Notes: generated from the letters alone by a model not told the origin. A stretch of DNA of 64,000 bases from Neobacillus sp. PS3-34 (GCF_030915465.1 NZ_CP133267.1:2126001-2190000), one strand, 5' to 3'; positions 15,451-30,906 are shown, counted from the first letter of the stretch. A program made the numbers and translations.

Positions 15451-15535
15451 AAAAAAAGCCTGCACCTCACTCCCTGGCAGAAAAACTCTGAATCTGCACA
15501 AATAAGGAATTTCATTAAGAAATGGGAGGAGGTGC
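15451..15535 (-). terminator. Long-loop terminator-like hairpin in the ecfA1 leader
   Basis: On the minus strand GCACCTCCTCCC (15524-15535) can pair with GGGAGTGAGGTGC (15462-15474) across a loop of about 50 bases, followed by AGGC and seven Ts (15451-15457). It lies 70 bases before ecfA1 and would stop transcription into it unless the stem is prevented. Confidence 0.45.
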
Positions 15536-15673
15536 ATGAGCTAGACGAGACGCAATCAGAAGTTTTGCTGCACGGGAATATTCCCTTGTTGTTCAGCCTT
15601 CTGTAAAGATATCACGCTCATCATAACGCTCTTTTTGGCTTGGTTCATGAATATTCAATTACATCGGATACAG

Positions 15674-15717
15674 AAAAAGGGCAGAGAACAAGTTTGTTCT
15701 AAACTGTCCACGCCCTT
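15674..15717 (-). terminator. Terminator after rplQ
   Basis: Outer stem AAGGGC/GCCCTT and inner stem AGAACAA/TTGTTCT, followed by TTTTT, 18 bases past the rplQ stop. It ends the alpha operon. Confidence 0.75.
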
Positions 15718-15734
15718 GTTGTCTGTAAAAGGTA

Positions 15735-16097
15735 TTAAACTAACTCGATGATAACCATTGGCGCACCGTCACCGCGGCGTGGTCCAAGTTTCATAATACG
15801 AGTGTATCCACCTTGGCGCTCTTGGTAACGTGGAGCGATATCAGTGAATAGTTTCTGTAGTGCAGAAACGTTAGTCTCAGCATCAGCTACTTCATTACGA
15901 ACGTAAGATGCAGCTTGACGGCGAGCATGAAGGTCTCCGCGCTTTCCAAGAGTGATCATTTTCTCAACAGTACCGCGAATTTCTTTCGCACGAGTTTCTG
16001 TTGTTTCGATACGCTCATTGATAATTAAGTCTGTTGTTAAATCACGCAGCATTGCTTTACGTTGCGCAGAAGTGCGTCCTAACTTTCTATATGCCAT
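15735..16097 (-). CDS. rplQ: Large subunit ribosomal protein L17
   Basis: bL17, 120 residues, at the polypeptide exit side of the 50S subunit. It starts [17 protein letters not shown] and ends MVIIELV, matching the Bacillus protein along its length. It is last in the alpha operon, 85 bases after rpoA, and is followed by a terminator. Confidence 0.97.
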   Translation of the reverse strand: MAYRKLGRTSAQRKAMLRDLTTDLIINERIETTETRAKEIRGTVEKMITLGKRGDLHARRQAASYVRNEVADAETNVSALQKLFTDIAPRYQERQGGYTRIMKLGPRRGDGAPMVIIELV

Positions 16098-16182
16098 GAA
16101 GGGTTCCCTCCTTTGTTGAAGTCATTAATCGGCTTTCTTTGGCTTTCATCAAGAACAGTATGGTTAATCAATGATTAGCCAA

Positions 16183-17127
16183 TCAGTCATCCTTGCGTAG
16201 GCTTAGTCCAAGCTCTTCTAGTTTCGCTTTCACTTCTTCGAGTGACTTGCGTCCTAAGTTACGAACCTTCATCATATCTTCTTCAGTCTTATTAGCTAAT
16301 TCCTGAACAGTGTTGATTCCAGCACGCTTTAAGCAATTGTAAGAACGAACAGAAAGATCTAGTTCTTCAATAGTCATTTCAAGAACTTTTTCTTTTTGAT
16401 CCTCTTCTTTTTCAATCATGATTTCAGCATTTTGAGCTTCATCAGTTAAACCAACAAAGATATTCAAATGCTCGGTCAAAATTTTCGAACCATATGCAAT
16501 CGCTTCTTTTGGACCGCTGCTTCCATCTGTCCAAACATCAAGCGTAAGCTTATCATAGTTTGTCATTTGACCTACACGTGTATTTTCCACCTGATAAGAT
16601 ACACGAGAAACCGGTGTGTAAATAGAGTCGATTGGAATTACGCCGATTGGCTGGTCTTCCCGCTTGTTATGATCAGCAGGAGTATAACCGCGGCCGCGTT
16701 TTGCAGTTAAACGCATACGAAGATGACCGTTTGTTCCTAAAGTGGCAATATGAAGATCCGGATTTAAGATTTCAACATCACTATCGTGTGTTACGTTTGC
16801 TGCTTTTACTGCGCCTTCGCCCTGCACATCAATTTCTAGCGTCTTCTCTTCATCAGAGTAGATTTTTAACGCTAATTTTTTAATGTTTAAAATGATGGAT
16901 GTTACATCCTCTACGACGCCTTCAATTGTTGAGAACTCATGAAGTACCCCATCGATTTGAATCGATGTAACAGCGGCACCTGGGAGTGAAGATAATAGGA
17001 TACGACGTAAGGAGTTACCCAAAGTGGTACCATATCCACGCTCAAGTGGCTCTACGACAAATTTACCGAACTTGGCATCATCGCTGATCTCAACCGTTTC
17101 AATTTTTGGTTTTTCTATTTCGATCAT
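16183..17127 (-). CDS. rpoA: RNA polymerase alpha subunit
   Basis: Assembly platform of RNA polymerase. The N-terminal dimerisation domain (residues 1-230, including [13 protein letters not shown]) is followed by a linker and the C-terminal domain ([16 protein letters not shown] onward), which contacts UP elements and activators. The ATG at 17127 gives the 314 residues of the B. subtilis protein; a TTG one codon upstream is also possible. GGAGGG lies 9 bases before the ATG. It sits between rpsK and rplQ. Confidence 0.97.
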   Translation of the reverse strand: MIEIEKPKIETVEISDDAKFGKFVVEPLERGYGTTLGNSLRRILLSSLPGAAVTSIQIDGVLHEFSTIEGVVEDVTSIILNIKKLALKIYSDEEKTLEIDVQGEGAVKAANVTHDSDVEILNPDLHIATLGTNGHLRMRLTAKRGRGYTPADHNKREDQPIGVIPIDSIYTPVSRVSYQVENTRVGQMTNYDKLTLDVWTDGSSGPKEAIAYGSKILTEHLNIFVGLTDEAQNAEIMIEKEEDQKEKVLEMTIEELDLSVRSYNCLKRAGINTVQELANKTEEDMMKVRNLGRKSLEEVKAKLEELGLSLRKDD

Positions 17128-17302
17128 CAAATATACCCTCCTTCAAAACGTCGAAACCCCGCCGGATAATTGCACCGTACCGAAATTCCCCCATGTATAC
17201 GTTCCCTTTGTGCACAACAACTGGAATAAAGTCTCTGTACGAACGTAAAAAAATAGTATCATATCCCATTATAGACAGGGATACAAATTCTATACAGAAA
17301 AA

Positions 17303-17692
<390 letters not shown>

Positions 17693-17716
17693 TTAAATGA
17701 GTACCTCCTTTACCGA

Positions 17717-18082
17717 TTATTTCTTCTTGTTCGCTACAGTCTTACGAGGACCTTTGCGTGTACGAGCGTTGTTTTTCGTATTTTGTCCGCGAACCGGTAA
17801 ACCACGGCGATGACGCAAACCACGATAGCAGCCGATTTCCATTAGACGTTTGATGTTAAGGGAAATTTCACGGCGAAGGTCACCTTCTACCTTTAATTTG
17901 TCGATTATCTCACGGATTTTGTTTAACTCGTCTTCAGTTAAATCACGTACACGTGTATCTTCAGAAACACCAGCTTCTGCTAAGATTTTTTGTGCCGTAT
18001 TTTTACCAATACCATAAATGTATGTTAAAGAGATTACTACACGTTTTTCACGTGGAATATCTACACCAGCAATACGTGCCAT
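17717..18082 (-). CDS. rpsM: Small subunit ribosomal protein S13
   Basis: uS13, 121 residues, a 30S head protein that contacts the P-site tRNA and 50S bridges. It starts [15 protein letters not shown] and ends in the basic [15 protein letters not shown]. It lies 24 bases after rpmJ. Conserved order infA-rpmJ-rpsM-rpsK-rpoA-rplQ. Confidence 0.97.
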   Translation of the reverse strand: MARIAGVDIPREKRVVISLTYIYGIGKNTAQKILAEAGVSEDTRVRDLTEDELNKIREIIDKLKVEGDLRREISLNIKRLMEIGCYRGLRHRRGLPVRGQNTKNNARTRKGPRKTVANKKK

Positions 18083-18106
18083 TGAAATAGCGCACCTCCT
18101 TCAATA

Positions 18107-18462
<356 letters not shown>

Positions 18463-18476
<14 letters not shown>

Positions 18477-18789
18477 CGAACTGGTCTCCCTTCTCTTTTT
18501 CAGATAGGCGTTTATTCAAAAAAATCGTAAGTGCAAAGCGAATTTTTCCATTCGTTACACGTCCTGTTTCGATAATACTGTTATGAACTTCAGGAGATAC
18601 TTGATCAAATAAGCGAAGGTGTTGAATGTTCTTTTTCTTAGGCTGGTCAAACTTTCGTTTAACACCATCCGCAAGAAAAACAAACCTCTCATCAATCAAC
18701 CTTACTATTATAGCATATTGACCTGCATCCCGTCCTCTGGAAACTAAAACAAATTGTCCTAGCTTCGGACCTGAATCGACAACGGCCAT
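18463..18789 (-). CDS. ybzG: KOW-domain RNA-binding protein, YbzG-like
   Basis: 108 residues with an N-terminal KOW/L14e-like motif ([21 protein letters not shown]) expected to bind RNA, and a basic C-terminal half. It stands between map and infA, where B. subtilis has ybzG, and overlaps infA by 14 bases. Exact function unknown; association with ribosomes is inferred from the domain and the company it keeps. Confidence 0.8.
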
Positions 18790-18803
18790 GAAATCACCAG
18801 CTT

Positions 18804-19549
18804 TTAGGCTTTTGTTAAAATCTCAAAACCCGTTTCAGTGATTGCAATTGTATGTTCAAAATGAGCACACACCTTGCCGTCAACTGTTACAACTGTCCAG
18901 TCATCAGCCAACGTTTTTACATAACGACTGCCTGCATTCACCATCGGTTCGATTGCAAGTACCATACCAGGCTTAAGACGCGGACCTTTATTAGGGGGTC
19001 CATAATGAGGAATATCTGGGTCCTCATGTAAGTCTTGCCCTACTCCGTGCCCGACATACTCGCGTACGACAGAAAATCCATTTGCTTCCACATACTTTTG
19101 AATCGCATGGGAGATGTTTGAAAGACGCTCGCCTGGTTTCGCTTCATTCAGGCCTTGATAAAGTGATTCCTCCGTTACATCTAAAAGACGCTGGGATTCC
19201 TCATCTATTTTCCCAACAGCATAGGTCCAGGCAGAATCGCCATGGTAGCCGTTAAATTTTGCTCCAATATCAATACTGATAATGTCACCTTCATTTAAGA
19301 CCCGGTCACCAGGTATTCCATGAACAAGTTCATTGTTCACTGAAGCACAGATGCTGCCGCGAAAACCATTATACCCTTTAAACGAAGGAATTGCATCATG
19401 ATCATGGATAAACTCTTCCGCAACACGATCAAGTTCCCCGGTCGTGATCCCCGGAACAATATGTTTCTTTAGCTCCTGATGGGTAAGGGCAACAATGCGG
19501 CCAGCTTCGCGCATGATGTCAATTTCGCGAGGGGTTTTGCAGATAATCA

Positions 19550-19550
<1 letters not shown>
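18804..19550 (-). CDS. map: Methionine aminopeptidase, type I
   Basis: Removes the initiator methionine from nascent proteins. 248 residues with the pita-bread fold. The metal ligands appear in order: D in [16 protein letters not shown] (two Asp), H in [15 protein letters not shown] in LAIEPMVN and E in [16 protein letters not shown]. Its ATG overlaps the adk stop by one base (TAATG), so it is translationally coupled, and the ybzG start lies 14 bases downstream. Confidence 0.97.
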
Positions 19551-20199
<649 letters not shown>

Positions 20200-20256
20200 A
20201 CGTTTTCCCCCTCAGGGTTTAAAATTGGTTTTAGGGGGACATCCCCCAAAACCAGT

Positions 20257-21552
20257 TTATTTTATGAAACCTTTATAATGGCGTTTAACGAGCTGAGCTT
20301 CAAGCTGTTTCATTGTGTCAAGGGCAACACCCACGACGATCAATAGGCTTGTTCCACCGATTTGAGCCGACGGAGGCAAGTTAGCAATCTTAATGAAAAT
20401 AACCGGAAGGACAGCAATCGCTGCCAGGAATAAAGATCCCACGAATGTTAAGCGATATAATACGCGTGTCAGATATTCCTGAGTGCTTTTTCCAGGACGG
20501 ATGCCCGGGATATAGCCGCTTTGCTTCTGCAAGTTTTCCGCTGCTTGTTCAGGGTTAACTTGAATGAAAGCATAGAAATAAGAGAACGCAATAATTAACG
20601 CCGCATATAGGACCATCCCAATTGGATGGGAATAATCAAAGATTTTTTGAATCCAAAGTGTCACATCATTTGTTGGGAAGAATGATGCAATTGTCTTTGG
20701 CGTAATGATAAATGATACCGCAAAGATTACAGGAATTACACCAGCAGCGTTTACTTTCAACGGCATGTGGGTAGATTGTCCTCCAACAGGGTTTCTTCCT
20801 GCAACTACACGTTTTGCATATTGGATCGGAATTTTACGGTTTGCCTGCTGGATAAAAATAACACCAACAACAATCGCAATTACAGCCAGTGCAATTAACA
20901 CCACTGTCAAAATACGTAGGAATAATTGCTCTCCCGCATTTTCAAACTGCTGTACATAAATCTGATTGATCGTACTAGGAATACCAGCAACGATACCGGC
21001 AAAGATGATAATGGAAATACCATTACCTACCCCTTTAGAGGTAATTTGCTCACCCAGCCACATTAGAAATGATGTTCCCGCAGTTAAAACGGTCGCGATT
21101 AAAAGATACGTACCAATTCCCGGGTTCTCAATAAGCTGGCCACCAGCTAAATTATTAAATCCGTATGACATGCCGAATGCCTGGATAAATCCCAGCACAA
21201 CAGTGAAATAACGGGTAAATTGAGCCAGTTTGCGGCGTCCTGCATCTCCTTGCTTAGACCATTCCGTAAATTTAGGCACAACATCCATCTGCAAAAGCTG
21301 AATGATGATTGATGCTGTAATGTACGGCATGATACCCATAGCAAAAATGGAGAATTTCTTAAGAGCGCCACCACCAAAGGTATTAAGAATACCGAATACA
21401 CTTAGTTTATCTTGTGCACCAAGTATATCGGCATTTACGTTAGGCACTGGAATAAATGTACCAAGACGGAATACTACTAACATTAAAAGGGTGAATACAA
21501 TCTTACGTCTTATATCACCCACGCGCATAAAATTGGAGATTGTCTGGAACAT
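20257..21552 (-). CDS. secY: Preprotein translocase subunit SecY
   Basis: Channel subunit of the SecYEG translocon, 431 residues with ten membrane helices. The plug region and the cytoplasmic loop for SecA/ribosome contact (GYIPGIRPGKSTQEYL) are visible. Its ATG overlaps the rplO stop by one base. SecE is encoded at 47906-48088. It lies in the spc operon before adk and map. Confidence 0.97.
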   Translation of the reverse strand: MFQTISNFMRVGDIRRKIVFTLLMLVVFRLGTFIPVPNVNADILGAQDKLSVFGILNTFGGGALKKFSIFAMGIMPYITASIIIQLLQMDVVPKFTEWSKQGDAGRRKLAQFTRYFTVVLGFIQAFGMSYGFNNLAGGQLIENPGIGTYLLIATVLTAGTSFLMWLGEQITSKGVGNGISIIIFAGIVAGIPSTINQIYVQQFENAGEQLFLRILTVVLIALAVIAIVVGVIFIQQANRKIPIQYAKRVVAGRNPVGGQSTHMPLKVNAAGVIPVIFAVSFIITPKTIASFFPTNDVTLWIQKIFDYSHPIGMVLYAALIIAFSYFYAFIQVNPEQAAENLQKQSGYIPGIRPGKSTQEYLTRVLYRLTFVGSLFLAAIAVLPVIFIKIANLPPSAQIGGTSLLIVVGVALDTMKQLEAQLVKRHYKGFIK

Positions 21553-21992
21553 TAGATCACCTCAGTTTTTCCACCGGCAGCTTCGATTGCTTCCTTGGCA
21601 GCAGAGGAGAATTTATGAGCTTTTACAGTCAATTTTTTCTCTACGTTCCCTTTTGCAAGAACTTTAATTCCTGCTTTCTCGTTGCTGATAACGCCTGTTT
21701 CGATAAGAAGTTCTGGAGTAACTTCTGTACCGTCTTCAAAGCGGTTAAGCACGTCGAGATTTACAATAGCGTAGTCTTTACGGTTGATGTTTGTAAAACC
21801 GCGTTTCGGTAAACGACGGAATAAAGGTGTTTGACCACCCTCGAATCCAATACGGACACCGCCGCCGGAACGAGCATTTTGACCTTTATGACCTTTACCG
21901 GCAGTTTTACCTTGACCAGATCCGATACCGCGTCCTAAACGTTTACGTTCTTTACGTGAACCTTCCGCAGGCTTTAACTCATGAAGTTTCAT
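21552..21992 (-). CDS. rplO: Large subunit ribosomal protein L15
   Basis: uL15, 146 residues. A long Gly/Arg/Lys-rich N-terminal extension ([20 protein letters not shown]) reaches into 23S rRNA, followed by a globular domain. It lies between rpmD and secY and is coupled to secY by TAATG. Confidence 0.97.
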   Translation of the reverse strand: MKLHELKPAEGSRKERKRLGRGIGSGQGKTAGKGHKGQNARSGGGVRIGFEGGQTPLFRRLPKRGFTNINRKDYAIVNLDVLNRFEDGTEVTPELLIETGVISNEKAGIKVLAKGNVEKKLTVKAHKFSSAAKEAIEAAGGKTEVI

Positions 21993-22025
21993 TTGGGCAC
22001 CTCCTTATGAAAGAGAAGAATCAAA

Positions 22026-22208
22026 TTATTGTTCTTTAACCGTTACAAGGTGAGCAACTTTATTGATCATACCGCGAATAGCAGCATTATCTTGTTGTTC
22101 AACTGTTTGGTTAACTTTGCGTAATCCTAGAGCTTTAACTGTTTCGCGTTGGTCCTGAGGACGACCAATCACACTGCGAGTGAGGGTAATTTCAAGTTTA
22201 TTCGCCAT
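22026..22208 (-). CDS. rpmD: Large subunit ribosomal protein L30
   Basis: uL30, 60 residues starting [20 protein letters not shown], with the short ferredoxin-like fold of the family. It lies 14 bases after rpsE and before rplO in the spc operon. Confidence 0.96.
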   Translation of the reverse strand: MANKLEITLTRSVIGRPQDQRETVKALGLRKVNQTVEQQDNAAIRGMINKVAHLVTVKEQ

Positions 22209-22222
22209 TTGATTTCCCTCCC

Positions 22223-22744
<522 letters not shown>

Positions 22745-22747
22745 CTA

Positions 22748-23110
22748 TTAAAATTGTAAGCCGTTCTCACGTGCTGAATCAGCTAACGCTTGAACACGTC
22801 CATGATACAGGTATCCTCCACGGTCAAATACGACTGCTGAAATACCTTTTTCTACCGCACGCTTAGCAACTAATTCTCCGACCTTTTGCGCAGCTTCAAT
22901 ATTGCTTGTAGAATCAAGAGTAAAATCTTTATCTAATGTAGAAGCACTTGCTAAAGTAACTCCTTTGATATCATCGATTAATTGAGCATAAATATGTTTG
23001 CTGGAACGAAACACATTTAGACGTGGACGAGCTGAAGTTCCGCTAAGTTTCGCACGAACGCGAGCATGTCTTTTCTTGCGAGTAGCGCTTTTATCAAGCT
23101 TCGTAATCAT
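22748..23110 (-). CDS. rplR: Large subunit ribosomal protein L18
   Basis: uL18, 120 residues, a 5S rRNA-binding protein of the central protuberance together with L5. Starts [19 protein letters not shown] and ends [19 protein letters not shown]. Lies 32 bases after rplF and 24 bases before rpsE. Confidence 0.97.
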   Translation of the reverse strand: MITKLDKSATRKKRHARVRAKLSGTSARPRLNVFRSSKHIYAQLIDDIKGVTLASASTLDKDFTLDSTSNIEAAQKVGELVAKRAVEKGISAVVFDRGGYLYHGRVQALADSARENGLQF

Positions 23111-23142
23111 TTACGTCACTCCTTTCGTTTACCTATGCGGCA

Positions 23143-23679
23143 TTACTTACCTGTTTTACCTTCTTTACGACGCACAAATTCGCCTTCATAACGGATTCCT
23201 TTGCCTTTATACGGCTCTGGAGGACGTACTCCGCGAATATTGGCAGCTAACGCACCAACACGTTCTTTGTCAGTACCTTTAATGATGATCTTTGTATTTG
23301 CAGGTACTTCGATTTCAATACCTTCTTCAGGTGTGATTTCAACTGGATGAGAGTAACCAACGTTTAATACAAGCTTGTTCCCTTGCTTTGAAGCACGGTA
23401 ACCAACCCCGATTAATTCAAGGCCTTTTTCAAATCCTTTAGAAACACCTTCAACCATGTTAGCGAGAACCGCACGAGTTGTACCGTGCAATGCGCGGTGT
23501 TCCTTCGCATCAGATGGACGAGAAATGTTTACCACGTTTTCTTCAATGTTAATTTCCATGTCAGGATTAAATGAACGAACAAGTTCGCCTTTAGGTCCTT
23601 TTACAGAAACAGTACTATTATCTAATGTAACCGTAACTCCTGCTGGAATTTCGATTGGTTTTTTACCTACGCGAGACAT
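23143..23679 (-). CDS. rplF: Large subunit ribosomal protein L6
   Basis: uL6, 178 residues, two similar alpha/beta domains near the factor-binding site. Starts [17 protein letters not shown]; the conserved C-terminal signature [15 protein letters not shown] is present. Lies between rpsH and rplR. Confidence 0.97.
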   Translation of the reverse strand: MSRVGKKPIEIPAGVTVTLDNSTVSVKGPKGELVRSFNPDMEINIEENVVNISRPSDAKEHRALHGTTRAVLANMVEGVSKGFEKGLELIGVGYRASKQGNKLVLNVGYSHPVEITPEEGIEIEVPANTKIIIKGTDKERVGALAANIRGVRPPEPYKGKGIRYEGEFVRRKEGKTGK

Positions 23680-23710
23680 TTAGTGCACCTCCATTCATTC
23701 AGAAACTCTA

Positions 23711-24109
23711 TTACCAAACGTAACCGAGAACTTCTCCACCGATTTGTTTTGAACGAGCTTCTTTGTCAGTTATAACACCTTGTGAAGTTGAAACTAGTGC
23801 GATACCAAGACCGTTAAGTACGCGAGGTACTTCAGTTGACTTAGCGTAAACACGAAGTCCAGGCTTGCTGATGCGTTTAAGACCAGTGATAACACGTTCG
23901 TTATTTGCACCGTATTTTAAGAAGATACGGATAATACCTTGTTTGTTGTCTTCGATAAATTCAACATCACGAACGAAACCTTCACGCTTTAAAATCTCAG
24001 CGATTTCTTTTTTCATGTTAGAAGCAGGCACTTCTAACTTTTCGTGACGAACCATGTTCGCATTTCGAATGCGTGTGAGCATATCCGCAATTGGATCTGT
24101 CATGACCAT
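23711..24109 (-). CDS. rpsH: Small subunit ribosomal protein S8
   Basis: uS8, 132 residues, binds the central domain of 16S rRNA; in enterobacteria it also represses the spc operon. Starts [19 protein letters not shown], identical to the Bacillus start, and ends GEVLGYVW. Lies 29 bases after rpsN. Confidence 0.97.
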   Translation of the reverse strand: MVMTDPIADMLTRIRNANMVRHEKLEVPASNMKKEIAEILKREGFVRDVEFIEDNKQGIIRIFLKYGANNERVITGLKRISKPGLRVYAKSTEVPRVLNGLGIALVSTSQGVITDKEARSKQIGGEVLGYVW

Positions 24110-24138
24110 TATTTTTACCTCCTTCCCAGACTTGGGGT

Positions 24139-24324
24139 TTACCAGCTAGCTTTTTTCACACCAGGAAGTTGTCCCTTGTGTGCTAATTCACGGAAACATA
24201 TACGGCAAAGCTTAAATTTACGGTATACAGAGTGTGGACGTCCGCAGCGTTCGCAGCGAGTGTACTCTTGAACAGCGTATTTAGGCGTGCGTTTTTGTTT
24301 GGCAATCATTGACTTTTTAGCCAC
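24139..24324 (-). CDS. rpsN: Small subunit ribosomal protein S14, zinc-binding form
   Basis: uS14, 61 residues, the short type with four zinc-binding cysteines in two pairs (CERC and CRIC). Zinc-independent paralogues exist in bacilli but none is in this window. Lies between rplE and rpsH. Confidence 0.97.
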   Translation of the reverse strand: MAKKSMIAKQKRTPKYAVQEYTRCERCGRPHSVYRKFKLCRICFRELAHKGQLPGVKKASW

Positions 24325-24350
24325 GTTTTCGCCTCCATTCTATTTAGCGA

Positions 24351-24890
24351 TTACTTTTGGAAAGGCATACCGATTTGAGTCAGAAGTTCACGAGCTTCTT
24401 CATCAGTATTTGCAGTAGTAACAATAACGATATCCATTCCGCGAATTTTGCTTACTTTATCGTAATCAATTTCAGGGAAAATTAATTGTTCTTTAATACC
24501 AAGTGTGTAGTTACCACGACCGTCAAATGCTTTTTTAGAAACACCACGGAAGTCACGTACACGTGGAAGTGAAACAGAAACTAATTTATCTAGGAATTCG
24601 TACATGCGCTCACCACGAAGGGTAACCTTCGCACCGATTGGCATACCTTCACGAAGGCGGAAGCCCGCGATCGATTTTTTTGCGCGTGTAACAACAGGTT
24701 TTTGTCCTGTAATGGTCGCAAGTTCTTCAACTGCGTTGTCGAGAGCCTTTGCATTAGCAACAGCATCACCAACACCCATATTAATAACGATCTTGTCAAT
24801 CTTAGGGACTTGCATCACAGACTGATAACTGAACTTGCTCACAAGAGCAGGAGAAATCTCATTTACGAATCTTTCTTTGAGGCGATTCAT
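24351..24890 (-). CDS. rplE: Large subunit ribosomal protein L5
   Basis: uL5, 179 residues, binds 5S rRNA and contacts P-site tRNA. I chose the second of two adjacent ATGs (24890), which gives the B. subtilis start MNRLKERF and 7 bases from GGAGG; 24893 is possible. The middle and C-terminal parts ([39 protein letters not shown]) are almost identical to Bacillus. Confidence 0.97.
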   Translation of the reverse strand: MNRLKERFVNEISPALVSKFSYQSVMQVPKIDKIVINMGVGDAVANAKALDNAVEELATITGQKPVVTRAKKSIAGFRLREGMPIGAKVTLRGERMYEFLDKLVSVSLPRVRDFRGVSKKAFDGRGNYTLGIKEQLIFPEIDYDKVSKIRGMDIVIVTTANTDEEARELLTQIGMPFQK

Positions 24891-24915
24891 CATAGTACCT
24901 CCCTTCTTCTATGAA

Positions 24916-25224
24916 CTATTTATCTAAATACTCACCGGATTTTGCTACGCGTACTTTTTTGCCATCAACCGTTGTAGATCCAACACGAGTTGGGTTGCCT
25001 GACTTTGGATCGATAGGCATAACGTTTGATACATGAACAGGTGCCTCTTGGCTATTGATTCCGCCTTGCGGATTCGCTTGAGATGGCTTAGAGTGTTTTT
25101 TCACGATGTTTACGCCTTCTACTAGTACACGGCTTTGTTTAGGATAAGCAGCCAGGATAGTTCCTGTTTTGCCTTTATCCTTACCAGAGATGACCATTAC
25201 TTTGTCACCTTTTTTAACATGCAT
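24916..25224 (-). CDS. rplX: Large subunit ribosomal protein L24
   Basis: uL24, 102 residues, an assembly initiator with an N-terminal KOW motif ([20 protein letters not shown]). Lies between rplN and rplE. Confidence 0.97.
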   Translation of the reverse strand: MHVKKGDKVMVISGKDKGKTGTILAAYPKQSRVLVEGVNIVKKHSKPSQANPQGGINSQEAPVHVSNVMPIDPKSGNPTRVGSTTVDGKKVRVAKSGEYLDK

Positions 25225-25259
25225 CTGTGCGCACCTCCTTAAAGGCCATTAAATTTAAA

Positions 25260-25655
<396 letters not shown>

Positions 25656-25668
25656 TTAATCCGAACAA

Positions 25669-25932
25669 TTAAATAATAACTGCTTTTTCTATTACTTCTA
25701 CTAGTCGGAAACGCTTTGTAGCCGATAACGGACGAGTTTCCATAATGCGTACTACATCACCAGTTTTAGCTTCGTTAAGCTCATCATGAGCCTTGAACTT
25801 TTTAGAGTACTTTACGCGTTTACCATATAGAGAATGTTTTTTGTATGTTTCTATAAGAACAGTAACGGTTTTATCCATTTTGTCTGAAACAACGCGTCCA
25901 GTATAAACTTTGCGTTGATTGCGTTCACTCAT
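25669..25932 (-). CDS. rpsQ: Small subunit ribosomal protein S17
   Basis: uS17, 87 residues, an OB-fold 16S rRNA-binding protein. Starts [20 protein letters not shown]. Lies 19 bases after rpmC and before rplN. Confidence 0.97.
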   Translation of the reverse strand: MSERNQRKVYTGRVVSDKMDKTVTVLIETYKKHSLYGKRVKYSKKFKAHDELNEAKTGDVVRIMETRPLSATKRFRLVEVIEKAVII

Positions 25933-25951
25933 TGGGAGAACCTCCTCTCAA

Positions 25952-27238
<1,287 letters not shown>

Positions 27239-27241
27239 TGA

Positions 27242-27583
27242 TTATCCCTCCTTCTTTTCTGATAATACGATAGTGATGTGGCTTGTGCGTTTGTTGATTG
27301 CACTTGCACGACCCATTGCACGAGGACGGAAACGTTTTAACGTTGGTCCTTCATCAACAAATGCTTGTGTAATAACAAGGCTATTTACATCCATTTCATA
27401 ATTGTGCTCAGCGTTCGCGATAGCGGATTTTAAAACCTTCTCCACCACTGGTGATGATGTTTTAGGAGTTAAGTTTAAAATTGCTATAGCTTCACCAACT
27501 TGCTTACCTCGAATTAAATCTACGACTAAACGAACTTTACGAGGAGCAATACGAACTGTTCTTGCAACAGCTTTAGCTTGCAT
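27242..27583 (-). CDS. rplV: Large subunit ribosomal protein L22
   Basis: uL22, 113 residues; its long beta-hairpin (around [20 protein letters not shown]) lines the peptide exit tunnel at the macrolide site. The hairpin sequence looks wild type. Lies between rpsS and rpsC. Confidence 0.97.
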   Translation of the reverse strand: MQAKAVARTVRIAPRKVRLVVDLIRGKQVGEAIAILNLTPKTSSPVVEKVLKSAIANAEHNYEMDVNSLVITQAFVDEGPTLKRFRPRAMGRASAINKRTSHITIVLSEKKEG

Positions 27584-27601
27584 TGAAATGCCCTCCTCTC
27601 A

Positions 27602-27880
27602 TTAACGTCTTGTTTTCTTGTCATCATTACCATGGCCTTTGTAAGCACGTGTTGGAGCGAATTCTCCAAGCTTGTGGCCTACCATGTCTTCAGTAACATA
27701 TACAGGCACATGTTTACGACCATCGTACACTGCAACAGTGTGGCCGATGAATTGTGGGAAGATCGTAGAACGGCGTGACCAAGTTTTAACTACTTGCTTG
27801 CCTTCAGTTTCATTTAACTTTTCGATCTTTGTGATTAAATGCTCATCAACAAAAGGTCCTTTTTTCAAGCTGCGACCCAT
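27602..27880 (-). CDS. rpsS: Small subunit ribosomal protein S19
   Basis: uS19, 92 residues, in the 30S head with S13. The ATG at 27880 gives the universal start [15 protein letters not shown] with GGGAGG 7 bases upstream; the in-frame extension to 27934 lacks conservation. Lies between rplB and rplV. Confidence 0.96.
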   Translation of the reverse strand: MGRSLKKGPFVDEHLITKIEKLNETEGKQVVKTWSRRSTIFPQFIGHTVAVYDGRKHVPVYVTEDMVGHKLGEFAPTRAYKGHGNDDKKTRR

Positions 27881-27939
27881 GTTTGAACCTCCCTTCGTGA
27901 CTGTTCTACGGCCGTTTTGTGAACCGTAGTTCAATCGCG

Positions 27940-28791
<852 letters not shown>

Positions 28792-28799
28792 TCAATTTT

Positions 28800-29084
28800 T
28801 TATGCTTCAAAGAATTCGATTTCTTTGCTGTCAGTTGTTAATTTAACGATTGCTTTACGGCGTTTATTTGTGTAACCGCCGAATTTGCCCATGCGCTTAA
28901 ATTTACCTTTGTAGTTCATGATGTTAACTTTCTCAACATTAACGCCGAAGATCTCTTGAACCGCGTCTTTAACTTGAGTTTTGTTAGCTCTAACATCAAC
29001 TTCAAATGTATATTTCTTTTCAGCCATTAGGTCAGTAGAACGTTCAGTGATAACGGGGCGCTTAATGATATCGCGTGCATCCAT
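28800..29084 (-). CDS. rplW: Large subunit ribosomal protein L23
   Basis: uL23, 94 residues, at the tunnel exit, where trigger factor and SRP dock. Starts [16 protein letters not shown]. Its ATG overlaps the rplD stop by one base. Confidence 0.97.
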   Translation of the reverse strand: MDARDIIKRPVITERSTDLMAEKKYTFEVDVRANKTQVKDAVQEIFGVNVEKVNIMNYKGKFKRMGKFGGYTNKRRKAIVKLTTDSKEIEFFEA

Positions 29085-29705
29085 TATGCAAGCACCTCCT
29101 CTACTTTTTCAACTGCTGCTTTCGTCATGATCAACTTATCATGATTTAGGACATCTAAAACATTGATGCCATTTGCTGTTACAACTGTTACACCAGGAAT
29201 ATTACGAGCAGATAATGCTACGTTTTCATCAAGATCAGCAGTAACGATAAGTGCTTTTTTCTCAACTGCAAGACCACTTAAAAGGCCCTTGAAGTCTTTA
29301 GTTTTTGGTGCTTCAAAAGCAAGACCTTCTAACACTAAAATGTTTTCTTCTAAAACTTTAGAAGAAAGAGCAGATTTAATTGCTAAACGGCGTACTTTCT
29401 TAGGCAGTTTATAGCTATAGCTACGTGGAGTTGGACCAAACACGGTACCACCACCGCGCCACTGAGGAGAACGGATGGATCCTTGACGTGCGCGCTGTGC
29501 CTTTTTGGCGCCAAGGCTTACGTCCACCACCGGCTACTTCAGAACGAACTTTTGTTTTATGAGTTCCTTGTCTTAGGGAAGCTCTTTGCATTAGGACTGT
29601 TTCAAATAGTACATGCTCATTAGGTGCAATACCAAAAACGGAATCGTTAAGTTCGATTTCTCCAACTTGAGAACCGCTTTGATTAAATAATGCTACTTTA
29701 GGCAT
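29084..29705 (-). CDS. rplD: Large subunit ribosomal protein L4, one 2-base indel
   Basis: uL4, an early 50S assembly protein whose loop lines the exit tunnel. The N-terminal part ([19 protein letters not shown] to [12 protein letters not shown]) and the rest ([16 protein letters not shown] onward) lie in different frames. Restoring two bases near 29495 (ACAGCGCG to ACAGGCCGCG) gives KGTGRARQG and 207 residues, the exact B. subtilis length. The restored site is GGCC. Sequencing error likely. Confidence 0.93.
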
Positions 29706-29734
29706 TCCTTATTTCCTCCTTTCTTAAAAAGTTA

Positions 29735-30361
29735 TTATGCTTTAATCGCACTTTTAACTTTAATTAATGCTTTTCTTGGACCAGGTACACTACCTTTAAT
29801 TAATAGCAGGTTGCGTTCAACATCAACTTTTACAATTTCAAGGTTTTGTACAGTGATTTGCTCTCCGCCCATGCGTCCAGCAAGTTTTTTACCTTTGAAA
29901 ACACGGTTTGGAGCAACAGGTCCCATTGAACCTGGACGACGGTGATAACGTGAACCGTGAGCCATTGGGCCGCGTGATTGTCCGTGGCGTTTAATAACAC
30001 CTTGGAAACCTTTACCCTTTGAGATTGCGATCACATCTACGATATCGCCTTCAGCGAAAACATTAACTTTGACTTCTTGACCAACTTCGTACCCAGCCAA
30101 ATCAACTCCGCGTAATTCGCGAATGAAGCGCTTAGGAGTAGTGCTAGCTTTTGCAACATGTCCTTTTTCAGGTTTGTTTGAAAGCTTTTCACGTTTGTCT
30201 TCAAAACCTAATTGAATCGCTTCGTAACCATCGATTTCAATTGTTTTCTTTTGAAGAACTACGTTTGCAGCTGCCTCAATTACTGTTACCGGGATAAGGT
30301 TGCCATTTTCAGCAAACACTTGAGTCATACCAATCTTTCTTCCTAAGATTCCTTTGGTCAT
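29735..30361 (-). CDS. rplC: Large subunit ribosomal protein L3
   Basis: uL3, 208 residues, near the peptidyl transferase centre. I chose the ATG at 30361 ([20 protein letters not shown], as in B. subtilis), 10 bases after AGGAGG; the GTG at 30370 lies directly on that site. The conserved [17 protein letters not shown] loop is present. Second gene of the S10 operon. Confidence 0.96.
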   Translation of the reverse strand: MTKGILGRKIGMTQVFAENGNLIPVTVIEAAANVVLQKKTIEIDGYEAIQLGFEDKREKLSNKPEKGHVAKASTTPKRFIRELRGVDLAGYEVGQEVKVNVFAEGDIVDVIAISKGKGFQGVIKRHGQSRGPMAHGSRYHRRPGSMGPVAPNRVFKGKKLAGRMGGEQITVQNLEIVKVDVERNLLLIKGSVPGPRKALIKVKSAIKA

Positions 30362-30396
30362 ATCAGTCACACCTCCTATTTATTATCATTTATAAT

Positions 30397-30810
<414 letters not shown>

Positions 30811-30838
30811 TCATCGCAGTCAAAGACCAACATTGTCT

Positions 30839-30867
30839 ATTATACATAAAACACAAACTAAACGCAA
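30839..30867 (-). promoter_or_regulatory. Promoter P2 of the S10 operon
   Basis: -35 TTGCGT (30862-30867) and an A/T-rich -10 (30839-30844) 17 bases apart; the transcript would start about 125 bases before rpsJ. Confidence 0.65.
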
Positions 30868-30906
30868 CATGTTTTCGTTTCTTTTTATGTTTAGCACACT
30901 TTTATT

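Larger units (their letters stand above)
15381..15734. other. Gap between rplQ and ecfA1 with two terminator-like structures
   Basis: In B. subtilis these genes are close neighbours; here 354 bases separate them. The region holds the rplQ terminator (15674-15717), a perfect 12-base palindrome GGGAATATTCCC (15574-15585), a possible 21-codon ORF ending at that palindrome, and a long-range hairpin with a T run (15451-15535). No clear promoter was found, and plus-strand frames here look like shadows. Confidence 0.5.

Noticed and set aside
15421-15606. 61-codon plus-strand ORF in the rplQ-ecfA1 gap
   Set aside because: It reads across the hairpin structures of the minus-strand leader, lacks a ribosome-binding site and resembles nothing.
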